The notes beneath the pieces are model-generated. The model was given only the letters and a program-made list of their open reading frames with translations, was not told the origin of the DNA and did no database searches. From positions 1 through 64,000 of the forward strand of contig NZ_FMWG01000005.1 of the NCBI RefSeq assembly GCF_900102795.1: DNA of 64,000 nt, given 5' to 3'. This DNA is from Epibacterium ulvae (GTDB lineage Bacteria; Pseudomonadota; Alphaproteobacteria; Rhodobacterales; Rhodobacteraceae). The position numbers and the translations under genes are program-made. This document shows, in pieces, positions 27,989-37,000 of the stretch (the first letter of the stretch is position 1; the number at the start of each line of letters is the position of its first letter).

Positions 27989-29365
27989 CTAATTTGTAAT
28001 GATCTCTGGCCCCATAAAGTGATTAGGTAAAGCCGTCGACAGCCAGGGCACGTAGGTAATCAAAATCAAAAAGACAAACAGCACCGCAAGGAAAGGCAAA
28101 GCCGCGCGGACAACCGACATCATCGGCATACCAGCTACACCTGACGTTACGAACAAGTTCAATCCGACCGGCGGTGTGATCATCCCAATCTCCATGTTCA
28201 CAACCATGATGATACCAAGGTGGATAGGATCAATTCCCAGCTCAATCGCAATCGGGAATACCAGTGGCGCAACGATCACCAGCAGTCCCGAAGGCTCCAT
28301 GAACTGCCCGCCGATCAACAAAATGACATTTACGACGATCAGGAACATCACAGGGCCAAAACCGGCAGACAACATTGCGTTTGCAATCGTTTGCGGCACT
28401 TGCTCGTCGGTCAGAACATGCTTCAAGATCAAGGCATTGGCGATTACAAACAACAATGTAACCGTCAGCTTACCCGCATCAAACAACGTCCGTTTGGTAT
28501 CGGGGTGAAAAAAGGCCGTCACAAGCGCCCAAGGCGCTTTGAACAGAGGCGTTTTGGGTGCGTCTTCCCCATTCGAAAGCGGGCCCATATCTTTGTAGAC
28601 AAACGACGCGATTACAAAGGCGTAGATCGCAGCAACAGCGGCGGCCTCGGTCGGGGTAAAGATACCCCCGTAGATCCCACCCAGAATAATCACGATCAGA
28701 AACAATCCCCAGCCCGCATCCCGTGCAGAGGCAAAGATCTCTCCCCAGCCGTTCCATTCACCTTTGGGTAGGTTCTTGATTTTGGCCATGATGTAGATTG
28801 TCACCATCAACATGATGCCCGCTAAAAGACCGGGGATCACGCCTGCTAGGAACATACGCCCCACTGATACCTCAACCGCTGCGGCATACACCACCATCAC
28901 AATGGAAGGTGGGATCAAAATACCCAAGGTGCCCGCATTGCAGATGACACCAGCGGCGAATTCCTTGGAATAGCCAACCTGACGCATGCCCGCGATGACA
29001 ATGCTACCGATTGCAACCACAGTGGCGGGCGAAGACCCAGACAAAGCCGCAAACAACATACAGGCAAACACACCCGCAATCGCCAATCCGCCCGGCAGAT
29101 GGCCGACACAGGCAATTGAAAATCGGATGATCCGTCGTGCCACGCCACCTGTTGTCATGAAAGAAGAGGCGAGGATAAAGAACGGGATCGCCAAAAGCGT
29201 GAAATGTCCTTCAAACGCTTCAAACAATGTGCCTGCAACACTGGCCAGCGAACTGTCTGAGTAAAACAGTAAAAACAGGGTAGAGCTTAACCCCAGAGAA
29301 ACCGCGATTGGCACGCCGACCAGCAATAGGCCAATAACCATTGCAAAAAGAAAGACAACTTCCAT
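27989..29365 (-). CDS. dctM: C4-dicarboxylate TRAP transporter large permease
   Basis: This 458-aa polytopic protein has the DctM motifs AGTLGILIPPSIVMVVYAA and ITPPVGLNLFVTSG and about twelve hydrophobic segments. It forms the membrane channel that imports succinate, malate or fumarate with sodium. The gene is last in dctP-dctQ-dctM, and its start overlaps the dctQ stop by one base. A cytoplasmic loop of about 45 residues (NGEDAPKTPLFKAPWALV) is a familiar feature. Confidence 0.93.
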   Translation of the reverse strand: MEVVFLFAMVIGLLLVGVPIAVSLGLSSTLFLLFYSDSSLASVAGTLFEAFEGHFTLLAIPFFILASSFMTTGGVARRIIRFSIACVGHLPGGLAIAGVFACMLFAALSGSSPATVVAIGSIVIAGMRQVGYSKEFAAGVICNAGTLGILIPPSIVMVVYAAAVEVSVGRMFLAGVIPGLLAGIMLMVTIYIMAKIKNLPKGEWNGWGEIFASARDAGWGLFLIVIILGGIYGGIFTPTEAAAVAAIYAFVIASFVYKDMGPLSNGEDAPKTPLFKAPWALVTAFFHPDTKRTLFDAGKLTVTLLFVIANALILKHVLTDEQVPQTIANAMLSAGFGPVMFLIVVNVILLIGGQFMEPSGLLVIVAPLVFPIAIELGIDPIHLGIIMVVNMEIGMITPPVGLNLFVTSGVAGMPMMSVVRAALPFLAVLFVFLILITYVPWLSTALPNHFMGPEIITN

Positions 29366-30051
29366 TACCCCTGCCCCCCGTCTTTCGCGGCATCTGCACG
29401 CATGGCTTCCAATTCATCTTCCACTTCATGACTTGCGACAAGTCGATCACTTTCACCGCGCGCAATCTGCAAAGCCGCCTGCACAAAGCGCATCACCATC
29501 AGCAGCATCGACACTGGGATCACTAAATAGGGCACCACTTTGGGCAGCTTCTCATAGGCATCGCCGTAGTTGATCAAATCTTCAAGAAAGCGCAGCGCGC
29601 CCACCATCGGGACATCCTGCACCTCATAGAAACTCTGCGAGCGTGCCTTCAAATCAAAACCTGTGGGAAACCAGCGGCCAGAGGTTGGCGGAAGATCCGC
29701 AAATACCGCCCAATAGTCATAAGCGCCTTTGAGCAACAAAAGCGCAAAAACAATACAGCACCCAGCGGAGAACAAGCCGACCATACGTCGCCGCGCAGGA
29801 GACAGCATGTTGATAATGGCATCAACACCAAGATGCGCATGGGTTTTAATCGCATAAGACGCCCCCAACAGAACCAACCAAGCAAACAGAAAAACCGTCA
29901 GTTCAAGCGCCCAGAGGATATTGGAGTTAAATACAAAGCGAGCAATCACATTGGCAAATGTGATTAATGTCATCAGCCCAAGAAACAACGCGATCAGCGT
30001 TTCCTCTAACTGATGAACAAACAGGGCCAAGCCGCGGCGTTGCGCAGACAT
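29365..30051 (-). CDS. dctQ: C4-dicarboxylate TRAP transporter small permease
   Basis: This 228-aa membrane protein has four hydrophobic segments beginning with TLIALFLGLMTLITFANVIA and carries the family ILWALELTVFLFAWLVLLGA segment. It is longer than the small permease at 3930, with an extended loop before the last segment. It lies between dctP and dctM. A stem-loop separates it from dctP. Confidence 0.92.
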   Translation of the reverse strand: MSAQRRGLALFVHQLEETLIALFLGLMTLITFANVIARFVFNSNILWALELTVFLFAWLVLLGASYAIKTHAHLGVDAIINMLSPARRRMVGLFSAGCCIVFALLLLKGAYDYWAVFADLPPTSGRWFPTGFDLKARSQSFYEVQDVPMVGALRFLEDLINYGDAYEKLPKVVPYLVIPVSMLLMVMRFVQAALQIARGESDRLVASHEVEDELEAMRADAAKDGGQG

Positions 30052-30123
30052 TTTAGTCTCCCGGAATGTGAGTGGAAAAATACTGCGCGCCTTCTCTCTG
30101 AAGCATCACGCAATGAAGGGCGC

Positions 30124-30146
30124 GAGAGGAGCCAACAGCCCCTCTC
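30124..30146 (-). other. Intercistronic stem-loop between dctP and dctQ
   Basis: GAGAGGAGC and GCCCCTCTC pair with one mismatch around a five-base loop. It lies just after the dctP stop on the transcribed strand. No U-tract follows, so it probably stabilises dctP message or limits read-through, as at 6925-6952 in the other TRAP operon. Confidence 0.5.
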
Positions 30147-30159
30147 AACGTAGATAGTC

Positions 30160-31161
30160 TTAAAAGCCAGCGTTGATCGCTTGGGCGGCATCAATCATGT
30201 CTTGGCCAACATCACCTGCGAATTGATCCCAAACAGGTTTCATCGCTTCCACCCAGGCTTGACGTTGCTCGGCGTTCAACTGACGCACTTCACCGCCTGC
30301 ATCAACAATCGATTGCTTGGCCTCAGCGTTCACTTTTGAACTTTCCGCGTTCCGGGTTGCTGTAACCTCGTTCAAAATGGTCAGGAATTGATCGCGCACT
30401 GGGGCATCTAAGCTGTCCAGCCAGTCGATATTGGTAACGACCAGGTAATCCAGCACACCGTGATTGGTCTCGGTCACACCGTCCTGAACCTCAAAGAACT
30501 TCTTGCCAAAGATATTGGACCAGGTGTTTTCCTGCCCATCCACAACCCCTTGCTGCAAGGCGCCATAAACCTCTGAAAAGGCCATTTTCTGCGGGGATCC
30601 ACCAATCGCTTCCATCTGTGCGACCAGCACGTCTGAGGATTGCACACGGAATTTCAGCCCGTCTGCATCACTTGGCGCAACCAAAGGCTTGTTCGCTGAC
30701 ATCTGCTTCATGCCATTGTGCCAGAACGCCAAGCCCTGCAAGCCACGACGTTGCATGCTGTCCATCATTGCCTGCCCATCTGCAGAAGACTGGAATGCAT
30801 CGACAGCTTCAATATTTTTGAACATGAACGGCAGGTCAAACAGGCGGAACTGCTTGGTGAATTTTTCAAACTTTGATAATGACGGCGCAGCCAGCTGCAC
30901 ATCACCCTGCAGCATCGCTTCCAGCACTTTGTTGTCGTTATAGAGCGTCGAGTTTGGGAATACCTCCAAACACATGGTGCCGTTCATCTCATCATTGATG
31001 CGCTGCTCCAACAAAGACGCCGCAATCCCTTTGGGATGTTTGTCAGTATTGGTCACATGGCTGAACTTCACGACGATCTCGCCGGGGTCACATGCGGCCA
31101 TCGCCGTACCTGCAGCAACAGAAAGCGCAAGTGCCGCAACAGTTGTCTTAAAAAACTTCAT
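30160..31161 (-). CDS. dctP: C4-dicarboxylate TRAP transporter periplasmic binding protein
   Basis: This 333-aa protein has a Sec signal peptide (MKFFKTTVAALALSVAAGTA, cleavage after AMA). The mature part has VKFSHVTNTDKHPKGIAA and the ligand-binding MKQMSANKPLV, followed by LKFRVQSSDVLV with the conserved arginine. This is the classical DctP for succinate, malate and fumarate. The start at 31161 has GGGAGGAGA upstream. Two palindromes sit about 170-225 bases before it and are likely regulator sites. Confidence 0.93.
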   Translation of the reverse strand: MKFFKTTVAALALSVAAGTAMAACDPGEIVVKFSHVTNTDKHPKGIAASLLEQRINDEMNGTMCLEVFPNSTLYNDNKVLEAMLQGDVQLAAPSLSKFEKFTKQFRLFDLPFMFKNIEAVDAFQSSADGQAMMDSMQRRGLQGLAFWHNGMKQMSANKPLVAPSDADGLKFRVQSSDVLVAQMEAIGGSPQKMAFSEVYGALQQGVVDGQENTWSNIFGKKFFEVQDGVTETNHGVLDYLVVTNIDWLDSLDAPVRDQFLTILNEVTATRNAESSKVNAEAKQSIVDAGGEVRQLNAEQRQAWVEAMKPVWDQFAGDVGQDMIDAAQAINAGF

Positions 31162-31332
31162 CTTATCTCCTCCCAGGAATTCGAATGAACCGGTCTGCGC
31201 CGGATCAACTTCTGGAAGGGTCACGGATCTTAGCTTCTGACTCAAGGAATGTTTCATCAAACGTAATAAAAACATATAAATCATATACTTGAACAAAAAA
31301 ATACCCTTACAACGCACAGATCTCAAACGCAT

Positions 31333-31352
31333 ATGTGCGAAAAACCGCACAT
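31333..31352. promoter_or_regulatory. Palindromic operator 1 upstream of dctP
   Basis: ATGTGCG-AAAAAC-CGCACAT is a perfect inverted repeat. Its centre is 33 bp, about three helical turns, from the second palindrome, so two regulator dimers would sit on the same face. The TGTGCG...CGCACA core resembles published DctD sites at rhizobial dctA, from memory. Confidence 0.7.
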
Positions 31353-31364
31353 CTTTATTGAGGC

Positions 31365-31386
31365 TTTGTGCGAATTTTCGCACAAA
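31365..31386. promoter_or_regulatory. Palindromic operator 2 upstream of dctP
   Basis: TTTGTGCG-AATTTT-CGCACAAA is a perfect inverted repeat ending three bases before the last coding bases of dctD. It shares the TGTGCG/CGCACA arms with operator 1. Tandem sites of this kind suit cooperative binding of the DctD-like regulator. Confidence 0.72.
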
Positions 31387-31388
31387 TG

Positions 31389-32624
31389 TTAGCGACGATA
31401 ATCCTCAGGACGAATCCCATATCTGGCAAGCTTATCGTAAAAGGTCTTGCGCGGGACTTGCAGCGCCTGCGCTGCGGCAGCCGCACGTCCATTCTGCCGC
31501 CCTAAAGCGGCAATCAATATCGATCTTTCAACCTGCGCTAACTGCTCTGCAAGGCCTAGACCATCCGCATGGGTTACCTCTTCTGGCATGCCCAGAACAA
31601 AACGCATCGCGGCTGACATCAAAGAGCGTGTATTGCCCGGCCAGTCCTGCGTCATCAGCATCGTCAGATAAGCATTGTCAATTTCCGGCACGGCCAGCCC
31701 CGCCTGTTCGGCAGAAACGACAACATAATGACGAAAGAGCGGCGGAATATCAGATGGGCGCTCAGACAAGGCTGGAATACGGACCCGCATACCTTCAAGG
31801 CGATAATATAAATCAGCGCTAAAAGATCCGTTTTCAACACGCGGTGGAAGATCTGCGGTGCTGCCTGCAATCAATCTTGGACTGGTCGGATCATCAAGCA
31901 GGTACACCAAAGAGGTCTGTGCCTCTATCGGCAAACTTTGAATGTCATCTAAAAACAAAGTCCCCCCCGCAGCCTCATGCATCAAAAGATCAAGCCCTGT
32001 CGTTTTAACGCCAGCTGCCGCACGTTTGATAAAAGCCCCCTGCGCCTGAGGGGACATCAAATGGATCACTTCAGCCACCTTGGACACACCGCTTCCTGTC
32101 GGCCCGGTGATCAACACTTCTGTCGGCGTCGGTGCCACCCGGCGCACCTGTCGGCGCAATTCCTCAGCCAAGGGAGATACCCCCAGTAAAAGCCGAGCGG
32201 CGGGGTCTCCACTTTCCAGTTGACGTTTAAGTTGCCTGTTTTCCAAAACCAAAGCCCGCGTCTGCAACGCGCGCTGCAACACAGCCAAAAGATCCGCAGT
32301 CGCACAGGGTTTTTCCAGAAAATCCACGGCCCCCTCAGACATCGCCCGAACCGCCATTGGGATGTCGCCTTCTCCGGTCAAAAGAACCACTGGCAACGCA
32401 GGATCTATCTCACGCGCGTATTCAAGAAGGTGAAACCCGTCTCGCCCAGGCATCCTAATATCAGAAACAATCACCCCCTCAAATTCCGGTGTGATATGAT
32501 CTTTGGCCACAACAAAAGACGCGCATGCAATCGGCGATAGATCGTTTAGTTCTAACGTCTGCGTCAATGCATCCCGCACAGCTGCGTCATCGTCTACCAA
32601 TAGAACCTTTTGCATCCCAGTCAC
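31389..32624 (-). CDS. dctD: DctD-like response regulator with degenerate AAA+ domain
   Basis: This 411-aa protein has a receiver domain (DDD at 11-13, phosphoacceptor D55 in VSDIRMPG, K105), a sigma-54-activator-type AAA+ domain, and a Fis-type helix-turn-helix at the end (RAAAAAQALQVPRKTFYDKL). The AAA+ part is altered: Walker A reads GPTGSGVS at 174-181, with valine for the essential lysine, and the GAFTGA loop is replaced by GAFIKRAAAG. It therefore should neither hydrolyse ATP normally nor contact sigma-54. I infer activation or repression by simple DNA binding. It is coupled to dctB by a four-base overlap. Confidence 0.88.
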   Translation of the reverse strand: MTGMQKVLLVDDDAAVRDALTQTLELNDLSPIACASFVVAKDHITPEFEGVIVSDIRMPGRDGFHLLEYAREIDPALPVVLLTGEGDIPMAVRAMSEGAVDFLEKPCATADLLAVLQRALQTRALVLENRQLKRQLESGDPAARLLLGVSPLAEELRRQVRRVAPTPTEVLITGPTGSGVSKVAEVIHLMSPQAQGAFIKRAAAGVKTTGLDLLMHEAAGGTLFLDDIQSLPIEAQTSLVYLLDDPTSPRLIAGSTADLPPRVENGSFSADLYYRLEGMRVRIPALSERPSDIPPLFRHYVVVSAEQAGLAVPEIDNAYLTMLMTQDWPGNTRSLMSAAMRFVLGMPEEVTHADGLGLAEQLAQVERSILIAALGRQNGRAAAAAQALQVPRKTFYDKLARYGIRPEDYRR

Positions 32625-34306
32625 CTTTGTTCTTCAGGCCAGTATTCCAACTCTACCGTAAACACAGCGCCACGCTCAGCATTTTGGCCGCGAATGTTTC
32701 CTCCAAAACTTTGCACCAGCCCATAAGAAATGGACAGCCCCAGCCCCAGCCCTTCATCACTGCCAACTGACTTTGTGGAATAAAATGGATCAAACACTTT
32801 TTCCGGCTCTCTCAACCCAGGGCCGATATCCCGCACCTGAACCAATGGCCGATGTCCCGTTGTCACAGACAGGGTGATCTGGCGTTCTTCCTGATCGACC
32901 ATGGCATCCGCAGCATTGTTGATCAGGTTCACAAACACCTGCCCCAGACGCACATCGCCTGCGCGCACATAGATCGCTTTAGAGAGCGTCGGGGGATGCC
33001 ATTCCAGTTTGACGTTTAAACTGGCCAATCGGTTTTCGGTCAGCTCTATTGCTGTTTCCAACGTCTTGACCAAATCAACCCGCCCCATAGGCTCGTTTTC
33101 GTTCCGTGCAAAGGCTCTTAGGTTTTTGATGATCCGCGCCATACGAACTGCAAGATCGGAAATACGGCCCAGATTTTGCTCCGCTCGCTCTGCATTGCCA
33201 CGCTCCAGATAGGCTGCACCATTTTCTGCAAATTGCTGAATGGCCATCAACGGCTGGTTCAATTCGTGGCTGATCCCGGCAGACATCTGTCCAAGCGCAG
33301 ATAATTTACCCGCCTGAACCAGATCTGCCTGCGCCTGAATAAGCGCCTGTGTGCGCTCAGCGACACGCCGCTCAAGGTCCAGATTTGCCACCGCCAATGC
33401 GCGCCTGCGCTCAGTCGCCAGAAACAGCATCGCCCCAAACGCAAGGCACATGGCCGCCAAAGCTGCAGCCTGTAATGCCGCAAGCCTGCGCGCAGGGGCC
33501 ACATCCACAAGTATTTCACCCGTCAGGTTCAAAACCGGCAAACGCACCTCCTGATGGAGCGCCATTGTTGGCAAATAAGGGCCAAGCCGAGTCTGCCAGA
33601 TTTCATGCGGCCCAAAATGGCGCTTGTCGACATCAACCGCCTGCCCGTTTAGATTTCGCAACTTAGGCGCTGCGCCCGCGCGTTGCCAAAACAGCAATTC
33701 ACGACGATTGGATATATAGATCTGATTGTCCGAGTTCGTGAAAAACACAGCAGGCAAAGACCCCCGCCACGTTTGTTCAATGTCTTCAACATCAACAACG
33801 ACAACCAGCGCGCCTCTCACCTTGCTATCTGCAAATACAGGAGCCGCAAAGAAATAAGCCCGCCTACCGTCCCGCCTTAGCACAGCATGTCCGTTGCCCA
33901 GCGCGCCCTGCAACGCACGGCGAAAATAAGGCTCTTCCTCAACGTGATCATGCGTAACACCCCGCGCAAAGGCTTGTACCTGCCCATGTTCATCCGCATA
34001 CATCAGATCCAACGCTCCGGTCTTATCGCCAACAGATTGCAACAAACGTTGTACCCCTGCGGTGGCTGCCTCAGTGTCAAATCCTCGTATCAGCGGATGA
34101 TCCGCCATTAAAACCGCAAGCTCCTGATAGACCTGAAACTGACTGCTTACCCGATCCGAAGCCAGTTCAAGATCCGCAGCGCTGCGCAACGCCAAAGCAT
34201 CAAGCGCCTGACGATACCCGTAGGACCAGACCAAAGAACTGACCACAGCAACCGCGCAGAGGTAGCCAACGACAATGGACCAACGATATGTGCGGGCTTT
34301 GATCAT
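32621..34306 (-). CDS. dctB: C4-dicarboxylate sensor histidine kinase
   Basis: This 561-aa kinase has two membrane segments (near residues 10-28 and 265-290) flanking a periplasmic double-CACHE-like sensor, as in DctB. The cytoplasmic part has the H-box ISHELNQPLMAIQQFAENG with H347, then the ATPase motifs NLINNAADAM, VRDIGPGL and GLGLGLSI. It senses external C4-dicarboxylates and phosphorylates DctD, encoded just downstream with a 4-base overlap. It diverges from the P450 gene. Confidence 0.92.
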   Translation of the reverse strand: MIKARTYRWSIVVGYLCAVAVVSSLVWSYGYRQALDALALRSAADLELASDRVSSQFQVYQELAVLMADHPLIRGFDTEAATAGVQRLLQSVGDKTGALDLMYADEHGQVQAFARGVTHDHVEEEPYFRRALQGALGNGHAVLRRDGRRAYFFAAPVFADSKVRGALVVVVDVEDIEQTWRGSLPAVFFTNSDNQIYISNRRELLFWQRAGAAPKLRNLNGQAVDVDKRHFGPHEIWQTRLGPYLPTMALHQEVRLPVLNLTGEILVDVAPARRLAALQAAALAAMCLAFGAMLFLATERRRALAVANLDLERRVAERTQALIQAQADLVQAGKLSALGQMSAGISHELNQPLMAIQQFAENGAAYLERGNAERAEQNLGRISDLAVRMARIIKNLRAFARNENEPMGRVDLVKTLETAIELTENRLASLNVKLEWHPPTLSKAIYVRAGDVRLGQVFVNLINNAADAMVDQEERQITLSVTTGHRPLVQVRDIGPGLREPEKVFDPFYSTKSVGSDEGLGLGLSISYGLVQSFGGNIRGQNAERGAVFTVELEYWPEEQR

Positions 34307-34364
34307 CTATCGCGCTTTACATCCCTCTCTTTGCATTTGCGAACCGTCATGCCAGTAAGACTGC

Positions 34365-35546
34365 ATGCAAACTCTTATTCAATCGCCCACAGATCCCGCC
34401 TTTGTTCAAGACCCATACCCGTTTTACGTCAAAGCACGTCAACAGGGGCCGCTCCAGTATTGGCAAGATTACGGCATGATTGCAGCTTTTTCTCATGATG
34501 CTGTTCATGCATTGCTACGGGATCGCCGGTTTGGTCGTGAAATACCACAAGAATTGCGAAAGCCCAGCGCTGCGCACCTGGCCCCTTTTCTAGCCGTTGA
34601 AGCACATTCGATGCTGGAGGCTGAACCGCCACGCCATACACGACTGCGAAAACTGGTCATGCGCGCTTTTACATCGCGTGAAATAAAATCCCTTGAAACT
34701 GGCCTGCAACAGCTTTGTCACCAACTTATTGATCAATTCCCGGACCGGCCTTTTGATCTGCTCGACGCCTATTGCACACAGGTTCCAGTCATTGCTATCT
34801 GCAGATTGCTTGGCGTGCCGGAACAGCACGCGCCAGACCTTTTGAATTGGTCTCACAAAATGGTGGCGATGTATCAGGCCTCCAAAACGGTGGAAACCGA
34901 ACATGCTGCAGCACAAGCCTCAACTGAATTCACCGAATTCCTGAAGCGCTACATCGATCAACGTCGATCCGATCCAAAAGACGACCTGATAACACGCCTG
35001 ATCTCGGCAGAAGAAGAAGGCGATAGCCTCACCACGGATGAACTGATCGGTACCTGTATTTTATTGCTCAATGCAGGACATGAGGCCACGGTGCACGCTC
35101 TTGGCAATGGGATAAAAACCCTCCTGCAGCATGGTTGGGACAGCCGCTGGTTTGACCCGGATCATATTGACAAACTGGTCGAAGAGATCCTGCGATTTGA
35201 TCCGCCTTTGCACATGTTCACCCGCTATGCCTATGAAGAGGTCGATCTATTTGGCCACAGATTCCAGCGCGGCGACCAAGTCGCGCTTATGCTGGGGTCA
35301 GCCAATCGTGATCCTGACGCTCTGGATGATCCAGAAGATTTTGACCCAACGCGACGCCCGCGCATCAATACGTCCTTTGGAGCAGGGCTGCATTTCTGCG
35401 TCGGCGCACCACTGGCCCGCTTAGAGATGCAAATCGCCCTTCCCATTCTATTTGAACGCTGCCCCGATCTACAGCTAAGCGCACCACCAAAGTTCAGTAA
35501 CACCTACCATTTTCATGGGCTCGCAGAATTGTTGGTGACAGTATAA
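34365..35546 (+). CDS. Cytochrome P450
   Basis: This 393-aa soluble class I type P450 has the I-helix LLNAGHEATVHALGN, in which the usual AGxET appears as AGHEAT, the K-helix ExxR (EEILRFDPP) and the heme-cysteine loop FGAGLHFCVGAPLARLE. No ferredoxin or dedicated reductase is adjacent; the ferredoxin reductase at 40285 could serve. The substrate is unknown. The start at 34365 gives the usual length. It lies divergent from dctB by about 60 bases. Confidence 0.93.
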   Translation: MQTLIQSPTDPAFVQDPYPFYVKARQQGPLQYWQDYGMIAAFSHDAVHALLRDRRFGREIPQELRKPSAAHLAPFLAVEAHSMLEAEPPRHTRLRKLVMRAFTSREIKSLETGLQQLCHQLIDQFPDRPFDLLDAYCTQVPVIAICRLLGVPEQHAPDLLNWSHKMVAMYQASKTVETEHAAAQASTEFTEFLKRYIDQRRSDPKDDLITRLISAEEEGDSLTTDELIGTCILLLNAGHEATVHALGNGIKTLLQHGWDSRWFDPDHIDKLVEEILRFDPPLHMFTRYAYEEVDLFGHRFQRGDQVALMLGSANRDPDALDDPEDFDPTRRPRINTSFGAGLHFCVGAPLARLEMQIALPILFERCPDLQLSAPPKFSNTYHFHGLAELLVTV

Positions 35547-35575
35547 TACGAAGGCAACATCACGATGCTGTCGCT

Positions 35576-36037
35576 TTACAAGGGCAGCATCGTGGTTGAT
35601 TTCAACTCTTCCATCGACAACAGCGCCGTCACATTGTGCACACGGACCTCGCTGATAAGCGCCTGATAAAATTTATCATAGGCGCGGGCATTTTGAACGC
35701 GGACCTTCAAGATATAATCGATATCTCCCGCCAAGCGATGGGCCTCTTGCACTTCTGGGCGCTCCCGCAGAGCTTGCAGAAATTTCGCCTGCCAATGCGC
35801 TTCGTGCTCTGAGGTGCGGATCAAAACAAAGAAACACGCCTCATACCCCAACGCTTCCGCATCCAGCAAAAAGGTTTGCTGACCGATAATACCAGCGTCC
35901 TTCAGTTTACGGATCCGATTCCACACTGGGGTCTTAGAACTCCCCACTTGGCGCGCAATTTCGTCTAAGGATTGCCCCCCATCGCGCTGCAGTTCTGCCA
36001 AAATCTTCCGATCTGTCGCATCAATCCGCACTGACAT
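35576..36037 (-). CDS. Lrp/AsnC family transcriptional regulator
   Basis: This 153-aa protein has an N-terminal helix-turn-helix (LDEIARQVGSSKTPVWNRIRKL) and a C-terminal RAM domain (AGDIDYILKVRVQNARAY). The start has AAGGAGAAAT upstream. It is divergent from the SUMT-cysI-cysH operon, and a palindrome lies in the shared promoter region, so I infer that it controls sulfate assimilation. Lrp-type control of sulfur genes is unusual compared with CysB. Confidence 0.9.
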   Translation of the reverse strand: MSVRIDATDRKILAELQRDGGQSLDEIARQVGSSKTPVWNRIRKLKDAGIIGQQTFLLDAEALGYEACFFVLIRTSEHEAHWQAKFLQALRERPEVQEAHRLAGDIDYILKVRVQNARAYDKFYQALISEVRVHNVTALLSMEELKSTTMLPL

Positions 36038-36117
36038 TCCTATTTCTCCTTGCAGTTAGAACATCGCCACTGAAACAAAACCACTGCAGGAACAATGATC
36101 CTTATTTGCTGCAGCCT

Positions 36118-36145
36118 ATAGCGAATATGCGGGAATATTTCCTAT
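36118..36145. promoter_or_regulatory. Candidate operator of the sulfur assimilation operon
   Basis: ATAGCGAATAT and ATATTTCCTAT form an imperfect inverted repeat (9 of 11 pairs) with a six-base spacer GCGGGA. It lies 37 bases before the SUMT start and about 80 bases before the divergent Lrp gene. The size fits a Lrp-family dimer site. Confidence 0.5.
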
Positions 36146-36181
36146 ATCTAAGGGCAAGTCAAACGCAACGAAGGCAACGCT

Positions 36182-37000
36182 ATGTCACCTGAGACCGAGA
36201 CACATTCCAAGACATCCGCACGCACGCCTGCGATGCAATGCTGTCTGATCGCTGGTCAGGTTGCTTTTGTCGGCTCTGGCCCTGGCGACCCTGATCTTCT
36301 GACAGTAAAAGCACTCAAGGCGATCATTGGTGCAGATGTTATTCTGTTTGATCGTCTGGTCAGCCAAGAAATTCTAGATCTTGCTGGCCCAGAGACCCGT
36401 ATGGAAAATGTCGGCAAAGAAGGCTTTGGCCCTCAGGTCAGCCAAGATGAGATCTGCGCTCGTCTGGTTGAACACGCCCAAGCCGGTCTGAAAGTGGTCC
36501 GCCTGAAATCCGGTGATCCCACCATTTTTGGTCGCCTGGACGAAGAGCTGACCGCCTGTGATGAAGCCGGTATCAACTATCAGATCCTGCCCGGAATTAC
36601 GGCAGCCTCTGCAGCGGTCGCAGGCATTGGCCAAAGCCTGACCCAACGTGGACGCAACACATCTGTTCGGTTTGTGACCGGACATGACATGAAAGGCTTT
36701 GCGGATCATGACTGGGCGGCTCTGGCCCGCAAAGGTGAAGTCGCCGCGATCTATATGGGCAAGAAATCCGCACGCTTCGTACAAGGTCGCCTGATCATGC
36801 ATGGTGCAGATCGTGCAACCCCGATCACCATTGTCGAAAACGCCTCACGCGCCGATCAGCGCGTGCTTGAAACGACGCTGAACCGTCTGCCGCAAGACCT
36901 TGCCGACGCTGCTTTTGACGGTCCAGCCCTCACCCTCTTTGGTCTTGCACCTCGTGACGGCGCAGCCATTCTGAACGATTTGAAAATGGAGCTTGCATAA
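36182..37000 (+). CDS. cobA: Uroporphyrinogen-III C-methyltransferase (SUMT)
   Basis: This 272-aa enzyme makes precorrin-2 from uroporphyrinogen III, the first step toward siroheme, the cofactor of the sulfite reductase encoded downstream. Motifs include FVGSGPGDPDLLTVKALK, RLKSGDPTIFGR and PGITAASAAVA. It lacks the dehydrogenase/ferrochelatase half of CysG, so another gene must complete siroheme. The stop overlaps the next start by one base (TAATG). About 25 poorly conserved residues precede the domain. Confidence 0.92.
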   Translation: MSPETETHSKTSARTPAMQCCLIAGQVAFVGSGPGDPDLLTVKALKAIIGADVILFDRLVSQEILDLAGPETRMENVGKEGFGPQVSQDEICARLVEHAQAGLKVVRLKSGDPTIFGRLDEELTACDEAGINYQILPGITAASAAVAGIGQSLTQRGRNTSVRFVTGHDMKGFADHDWAALARKGEVAAIYMGKKSARFVQGRLIMHGADRATPITIVENASRADQRVLETTLNRLPQDLADAAFDGPALTLFGLAPRDGAAILNDLKMELA

